From assembly GCA_958430865.1 (NCBI GenBank), contig CAUDNR010003090.1:1-64000 (forward strand): a DNA stretch of 64,000 bases, in the 5' to 3' direction. The number at the start of each line of letters is the position of its first letter. Position 1 is the stretch's first letter. The stretch is from Entrophospora sp. SA101. Lineage: Eukaryota > Glomeromycota > Glomeromycetes > Entrophosporales > Entrophosporaceae. The position numbers and the translations under genes were made by a program. Positions 57,320 through 64,000 of this stretch are shown piece after piece. The notes under the pieces were generated by a model. It was not told where the DNA came from. It was given only the letters and a program-made list of their open reading frames with translations, and made no database searches.

Positions 57320-59628
57320 ATGATGATATCAGTGAAGATAATAATACGCGGTGATATTCGAACTGGAAAAACAACATTATGTAAGTTATACCATTCCTTC
57401 TAAATTATTTATACATACATACATACATACATATTTATATATGAGAGTATATAATGATCATTACACCTACCAATAAAAGTCAATAGATTGCAAGGAGAAG
57501 TATTTTCCAAAGAGTATTTATCTACACCACAAATACAAGTAGCAAATATACAATGGGATTATATTCATACAAATGATGTGATCAAAGTAGAAATATGGGA
57601 TGTTGTAGATAAAGGAATAAATTCAACAGTAGAAAGGTCAATAACTTCAGATACTAGTCTGAAAATAGACAATAATCAAGGTAAATAAAGGTAGGAGAGA
57701 AGAGGAAAAGCAAATTTTTAAAAAGTTGTTACATACATACATATATATATATATATATCATCACACAAAACAAATTAATTCATACTTTTAGTATCAGCTT
57801 TATCATCATCAAATTCTCGAGTAAATTTACCACCAGAACAATTAACACTGGATGCAGCAACCATTGATGTTTACAGAAATACACATGGTATAATTCTAAT
57901 GTTTGACATTACAAAAAGTTGGACTTTTGATTATGCAATTAAAAAGTTGGAATCAATCCCTGATTCCATGACAGTTTTACTCTTGGTAAGTATTTGTTTA
58001 TAACTATATGTGTGTATGTATGTATGCATGTATGTATGTATGTAATATCTTTTTGTTGTTATTATTTAGGGTAATTTCAGTGATTTGAGGTAGATATATT
58101 TCTAACGTTTTTTACATCTCACAATCAGTATATTATACTTATGTCAATTAATATTCTCAACACAAAAAAAAACCTAAAAGTGAACAACGAGTGATCACAC
58201 ATTCTCGAATATATCAATCATTGGCAGACATTAACAGATACCGTGTAAAGAATTATCCATCTGCAAATATGATCCGTTATGTTGAAACTAGTATGCTTAC
58301 AGGATTAGGTTTAGAATACATATATAAATATTTTGGTGTTCCTTTTTTACAATTGCAGGTAGATCATTTAATATAATTTTAATATATACCATTAATTTAT
58401 ATTTACATATCATAATATGAATAATTGAATTTGTTTTAGAGAGATATTCTTCAACAACAATTACAATTAAAAACTAAAGAATTAGCAAAACTTCTTGAAT
58501 CATTGGATGATGTTGAACAATTTTCACCACCTTCTCCAACTCAAAATTATAGTGAAAATATTCAAATAGATGATTTAGAAAGTTTGTCATTGTTTTTAAT
58601 CATTATTGCCCCCCTCCCAATGATATTAAACAATAAATATATTTATGTTTATTTTTATATCTATTCATATAGCAGAAATCAAGTTTGACCAATTAGAAAA
58701 AGATCAAATAAACAATTTGTGGGATAATAAAATTGGAAAAAAGGAAAAAACTCATAAAAACAAAAAAAAAGAATCTGGCAAAAAAAAAAAATCAAATAAT
58801 ACCCCAGTAATTATAGAAAAATCATCACAAAAATCATCACAATTAGTAGACTTGCCGGAAAAAAACACCAAGAAAACCACAGCAACAACAACAATATCAA
58901 CAACATCAACAATATCAACAACAGTAACATTATCATCAGACACAAATGTCATTGATGAATTTGTTGCTGGTGAATTAGAAGATGATTTTTTTGATGATTT
59001 ACCTGAACCTAATTTGACTTTACCCTCACCACCGTTACCATTACCACCAATCAATACTTCTTCCAAAATAGAAGAAGATTCGCCGGTTCCAAATCCAATG
59101 GTAACAGGTGATGAGGATCTCGTTGGTGTTGAAGATGATGATGAATCGGAAGAACTGAATCAACTACAACGGCAACAATTTAACCATATAAAAATCATTA
59201 GTCCAACAACCTATACTGAAAATCTTACAAATGTTTGGCATCGACGTCAAAGCAACATACCTTCTACCATCGTTAATAATCAAATTAACGATAGTAGTGA
59301 TGATGATAATAATGATGACAGTTTAATAACGGGAATTAAACAAATTAATTTGTTGAATAGAAGACATTCAAATGCAGCATCATCAATTAATGACAGACGG
59401 ACTAGCACAAGTAATGATGATTTAAACACAATTGAAGTAGAAAATAATCAATTTACTACTAGTAATCGAGAATCATCAAGCTATTATTCACCATATATTG
59501 ATACATCCTTTGATTTTAATACCGACAAATATTCACCAATGCCATTTGGTGCATCAGCTGATTATGAAGAAATTGGCGAAGGTCAAGATAATCCTTGGTT
59601 AGATTCCAATCAAGGAAAAAATTCTTAG
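57320..59628 (+). CDS. RABL6-like GTPase, second copy
   Basis: Identical to the gene at 6141-8449, with exons at join(57320..57380, 57480..57680, 57792..57985, 58070..58089, 58181..58358, 58440..58581, 58673..59628), 583 aa. The P-loop, the DITKSWTF block and the acidic/Lys-rich tail are unchanged, and no copy-specific lesion was seen. Whether this is a true second gene depends on the duplication being real. Confidence 0.8.
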
Positions 59629-59810
59629 AATAAATTTTTTTATTCATATTAATTATAATTTATACCCGTTTAATGTTAGAATAAATGTATTAATTTTTAT
59701 TATTAATTATTAGTTGTTATTAATGGTTTAATATAATATTTTTTTTTTCATATAAAAATGACACAATAATAAAAAAAGAATCTTTATTTTTTTATTATTT
59801 TAATTACAGC

Positions 59811-61342
59811 TTATTTAATTATTTTGCGAACATCATGTAATTCTTCCCATTTTATTGTAAATATTTTTGGTGGTTCAATCTGACTATCAAGAATATATTC
59901 ATCACCCAAATCATAAAGACTAAATTTTCCAAATTCATTGTTATTTATAAAATTAAAATCTTTTTTTAATTCTTGATTTGGGTTTGCGGAAGAAAACGTT
60001 AATGTGACTTGATTTGTTATCGGTTCGTATCCAATTATTGTTGCTTCCTATTTGTTAATATGTTACAAATATAAAAGTGAAATAGTTAACTTTCATCGAT
60101 AATCATAATCTTTATTCCACAAAAATTTAAAATATTAATTACCTTATATCTTGATAATCCAGGTGTATAATTATCGGATAATTCAATAACCTATAATATT
60201 ATCAACAGTATATTAATGTCAAACATATAGTTATTATGATAATAATAATTTAGAATTAAAAATCGCACCTTATAAGCAATATTATCACCAATATTAGGTC
60301 TACTTTCATAAACTTCTAATTTTTCGTAATCAACGATCAATTGTTGTTTATCTTCCTGAATTTCCTCATCATCTTCCTCACCGTTGTCATCATCATTCTT
60401 ATTATTTGCTGATAATGATGATGATGCATTATTATTGTCATCTTGATGAATTCGGCTTCGCTTTGCACTCTTGACTTGATTTCTATAATAATATTCATCA
60501 TCATCATCATCATCATCATCAATTTCTGCTTGATGTTCATTTTGATTTATTTGATAATTATCATGCTGCTGAATTCCCTTTGCTACCTTTTTCCTTTTTT
60601 CTCCCTTTTTATTCTGTGAATTAGCGGTGGTATCTAAATCTACTCTTGTTATTATAACACGTGAGGGCGGCAAATCATCTACTATTGGCGGTCCAGTCGG
60701 AATACCATCCAACCAGCGTGCCGTTAATGCAGCTTTTGATAAAGGAGAAGATGAAGGTAATTTTAATGTATTATTATTGTTATTATTCTCGCTCTTATTC
60801 TTGTTCTTCTTGTTCTTCTTATTCTTCTTATTCTTGTTGTTATTATTATTATTATTATTATTATTAGTTATTGTGTTATTTTTATTACTATCGCTAATTC
60901 CATTCTGATCTTTCGTTTTATTGTCATTTTCATAATTGTTATTATTATCGCTAATTTCATCCTGAACTTTTGTTTTACTGCCCTTTTCATAATTATCATT
61001 ATTATTATGACTAATTTCATTCTGATCTTTTTTTTCTTTGCTTACTGATTTATCTTCTTTGCTAACCTTATCATCGTCATCAGAAAGAACTAAATTTTCT
61101 TCGAATCTAATATGAACAGGTTTTTTATTAATCATTCCTTGAAAATAACCTTTTTTTTTATTTGAGGTTGCTGAAAAAGAAAGTGGTGGTTTTATTATTT
61201 CGGCTGATGTTCGTGATCCCATTACCGCTGATGATCTTGGAGGAATATTATGTTGTTGTTGTTGTTGTTCTATAGGATTTTTTTTTTTGGATTTCTTTTG
61301 CTTTTTTTGTTTTTTTTTAACAGTAACAACAACATCTTCCAT
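59811..61342 (-). CDS. Coilin-family protein, second copy
   Basis: Identical to 8632-10163, with exons complement(join(59811..60047, 60143..60190, 60269..61342)), 452 aa. Even the poly-Asn and poly-Asp microsatellites have the same repeat number as in the left copy, which is unexpected for an old duplication. Confidence 0.78.
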
Positions 61343-61602
61343 ATTGATTTAATTTTTTTATCAAAAGATTTCGAAGATACCAAAATAACCGGACAAAATG
61401 CAGATCATGTAAATTTTCGTGACATTTTCATGTGTTTTACACAAAAATACACAAATATGAAAACTTGTCTTAGCAAAAATTCTCAAATTATTATTTTTTA
61501 AAATGCAAGTCCTTGTGACCTTTCCTGTCCGATAAAATATAAAATTCGTTAACGTTAGAAAATTGATAAATTTATAAAATTATTTGTTTTTGAATTTATT
61601 GA

Positions 61603-61859
61603 AATGTCAAAAAGAAGATTTTTGAACGTGGTGCTGTTTAAGAGAAATGGTTGAAATCTTGGAAATCCCAAAATCTACCATTTCTGACAATATTACGAAG
61701 TTTAAAAATCTGTCCCTGCTAGACCACGCATAGGTAGGTAATGGTCGAGTTCTTCCTGAACTAGAGCTGGATGAAAAAGTGGAATCTAGAATTGGGACGA
61801 ATTGAAATTGGGTATGAGACCGCAGGTAAGCTTGATCAGTATTGCTACGCTTCAATGCG
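61603..61859 (+). pseudogene. Tc1/mariner transposase relic, second copy
   Basis: Same decayed N-terminal helix-turn-helix fragment as 10424-10680, with the same stops and shifts. Confidence 0.58.
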
Positions 61860-62026
61860 ATGACAACATTATTAATAACTATATAAGAAAATTTTTGTCA
61901 AAGATAGCAACGAATTTCTATTATTAATAACTTTAATTTAAATAGAAAATCTTTGATTTTTATTCCTTAAAAAAAAAAATTTTTTTACAAAATTATTTAT
62001 AATAAATAAATATAAACTCTTGTTTA

Positions 62027-63292
62027 TTATTGTTGTTCTTGTATAAATGAAACACCTTTATTGATATTTGCTTTTAATTCAGGGATTGCAGCATTGAGAA
62101 GAGTCTTTTCATATTCAGAAATATTACCAATTGGATGAATTTTTGAAACACCATTTGGCTAAAAAGAAGGTTTATAAAAATCATAAATAAAGAATTATAA
62201 ATGCTCATAAACATATATATATATATATATTTTTTAAAAAAAAAAATTCACTTACACCCAATTCAATATTCGAAGAAAAATATTCTAAACCATCAATTTT
62301 ATCCTTGAGATGAGTGCTGCTGTTTTCTTTATCAGCATTAAGATTGATATAAGATTGTACGACTATACCAGATTTACCCTTTATAGTTGCATCAAAAATA
62401 GAAGATGCAAATACAGCACCAGCATGAGCCATAGAAAGTGTGGCAGATCCTGTACCATCTTTTGCTTTAACAACTTCATCACCGCCTAATAATAGCAATA
62501 ATCATTTTCACATTAATAATAACATCTAATTAACTTGGAGCCATCAAATAATCACTCCCCATTATATTACCAAATTGAATACGATTTGTTAATGAGGCAA
62601 TTTGTTCTTGAGTGAGTTTGTGAGATGGTGAGACTTGAGATAAAAGTGGAATAATTGTGACGCCACTATGACCACCAACCACAGGAACACGAGTTTCACG
62701 AGGGTCAGTATCTGAAATAGAACTGACGAAAGTGGAAGCACGGACTATATCAAGTGTGGTTACTCCAAAAAGTCTTTTTGGATCAAACACATTATGTTTC
62801 TTTAACACTTCTGCGACAATTGGAACCGTGGAATTTACTGGGTTGGAAATGACAAGAATGAAAGCTTTTGGAGCATATTTAGCAATATCTGTTGCTAATT
62901 TTTGAACTATCCCTGCATTGATCTGAATTGATATTATTTTGTGATGAATCAAAAAAAAATATTCATTATACATTGAATATCCTCCATAATATAATTAATA
63001 TAGTTAATAATACCTTAAATAAATCATCTCTTGTCATTCCAGGTTTTCTAGGAACACCAGCAGGAATAACTATAGTGTGTACATTGGTCAATGCATTTTT
63101 TAGTCCATCATCATTTGGCAAGTATCCTTGAACTTTTGCTGGTGTATTAATATGACTCAAGTCAGCAGCCACACCGGGAGTATTTACAATATCATAAAGT
63201 GCAAGTTCTGTTACAGCTTCGTTAAGTTTAAGAAGCAATGAGAGAGGTTGTCCAATACCACCGGAAGCACCAAGTACAGCTACTTTAACCAT
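62027..63292 (-). CDS. Malate dehydrogenase, second copy
   Basis: Identical to 10848-12113, with exons complement(join(62027..62158, 62256..62485, 62571..62922, 63014..63292)), 330 aa, and all catalytic motifs intact. The upstream sequence to 64000 equals 12114-12821 and holds no further supported gene. Confidence 0.88.
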
Positions 63293-64000
63293 TATTTTTT
63301 AATTTTTATTTTTTTTCGTTATAAAGTTTATTTGAGAAAATTTAGAAAATTAAATTGGTTTTTTTTTTCAGTTAAAAAAAAAGTATTCTTATTATTATGT
63401 AGGATCTTGATCTTAATGATCCAGACTTTTCTGTTTTGATAAGATTTACTTGTTACACCAACCAAAATAAACTAAAGAATAAATTAAACTGTTTTTTTTA
63501 ATCTTCAGTTTATGATTATCTGCTTTGTTTGTGTAATTGATTTTTATTTTATTATTTGGATTTTCAAACAATTTCAATTTTCACTAAATATATATATTTT
63601 TATTTTCTATCAACTTCCGATCAATTCAATTTAAGCATAATAATAAACAAATAATGCAAGAGAAAAAAAAAACTATTGCCATCTAATCATAAACTGATTT
63701 CCTTATCTTTGCTAAATCTATTAATAACTAACACTAGATTCTGATTAACTAATTCATTCATCCATACTACATCATTTTTATATGATTTATTTAAAAAAGC
63801 AGATCCATGCATATATTATTTTAATTTATAATTTCCTCGAATCATATACAGTTAAATTTAAATTGACAAATGTAAAGCCTCGCGCTTCACACATTTTTTT
63901 TTTAGACAATCCTATTATATAGCTAACCCAACAACCAATTGTGGAACCATCTTCCCAAAAAAATGTCTCTAACAATATCAGGATTACTCTACCACCTCCA

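Larger units (their letters stand above)
54105..64000. repeat. Right copy of the 9.9-kb duplication
   Basis: Same sequence as 2926-12821 at offset 51179, cut by the window end. No difference was found in any block compared by eye, introns and microsatellites included. Gene models below are transferred from the left copy. Confidence 0.93.

Overview
This is AT-rich eukaryotic nuclear DNA. Genes are cut by many short GT-AG introns (about 50-110 bp), intergenic space is full of small transposon relics, and there are several tyrosine-kinase-like (TKL-type) protein kinase copies with an N-terminal CxxC...CxxC segment and an HCDLHSGN catalytic loop. That kinase style, together with the methyltransferase and transposase families seen here, fits an arbuscular mycorrhizal fungus (Glomeromycotina, Rhizophagus-like). 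The organism call is inference from style, not from a search. A run of 10 N at 14311-14320 shows that the window is a scaffold.

Layout. 1-2544: the 3' flank of a lost kinase, a kinase tail fragment joined at an ATC microsatellite to the 3' exon of kynureninase, and small relics. 2545-12821: kinase A, a RABL6-like GTPase gene, coilin, a Tc1-like transposase relic and malate dehydrogenase. 12822-17000: relics, the N gap, a deleted transposase copy and repeats. 17087-35506: the main block of ordinary genes: MGST3-type glutathione transferase, a SAM methyltransferase, GINS subunit Sld5, an unnamed fungal gene, condensin subunit SMC4 (16 exons), succinate dehydrogenase assembly factor 4 and a small unnamed protein. 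35507-53591: mostly mobile and decayed DNA. It holds kinase pseudogene B and a putative 7.3-kb terminal-inverted-repeat (TIR) transposon (43014-50335) carrying a 719-aa DDE transposase, with a 0.91-kb internally deleted relative at 38666-39575. 53592-64000: kinase pseudogene C running into a second copy of 2926-12821.

The most striking feature is that 54105-64000 repeats 2926-12821 with no difference that I found by eye, including microsatellite lengths. The constant offset is 51179 and the repeat runs off the window end. The switch point lies inside a kinase gene: just left of it copy C carries the bases of paralogue B, and right of it those of paralogue A. This is either a very recent non-allelic recombination product or an assembly chimera.

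Other notable items are a 120-bp hAT-like MITE family with 8-bp target duplications (one copy inside kinase C), two further MITE families, and two repeat copies that share three hairpins with compensatory base changes. Among the genes, SMC4 and Sld5 belong to chromosome condensation and replication initiation, MDH to central carbon metabolism, SDHAF4 to respiratory complex II assembly, and coilin to nuclear RNP bodies. They are not a functional cluster; their neighbourhood looks incidental, as is usual in fungi. Exon boundaries below were derived by hand from splice consensus, reading frame and family similarity.
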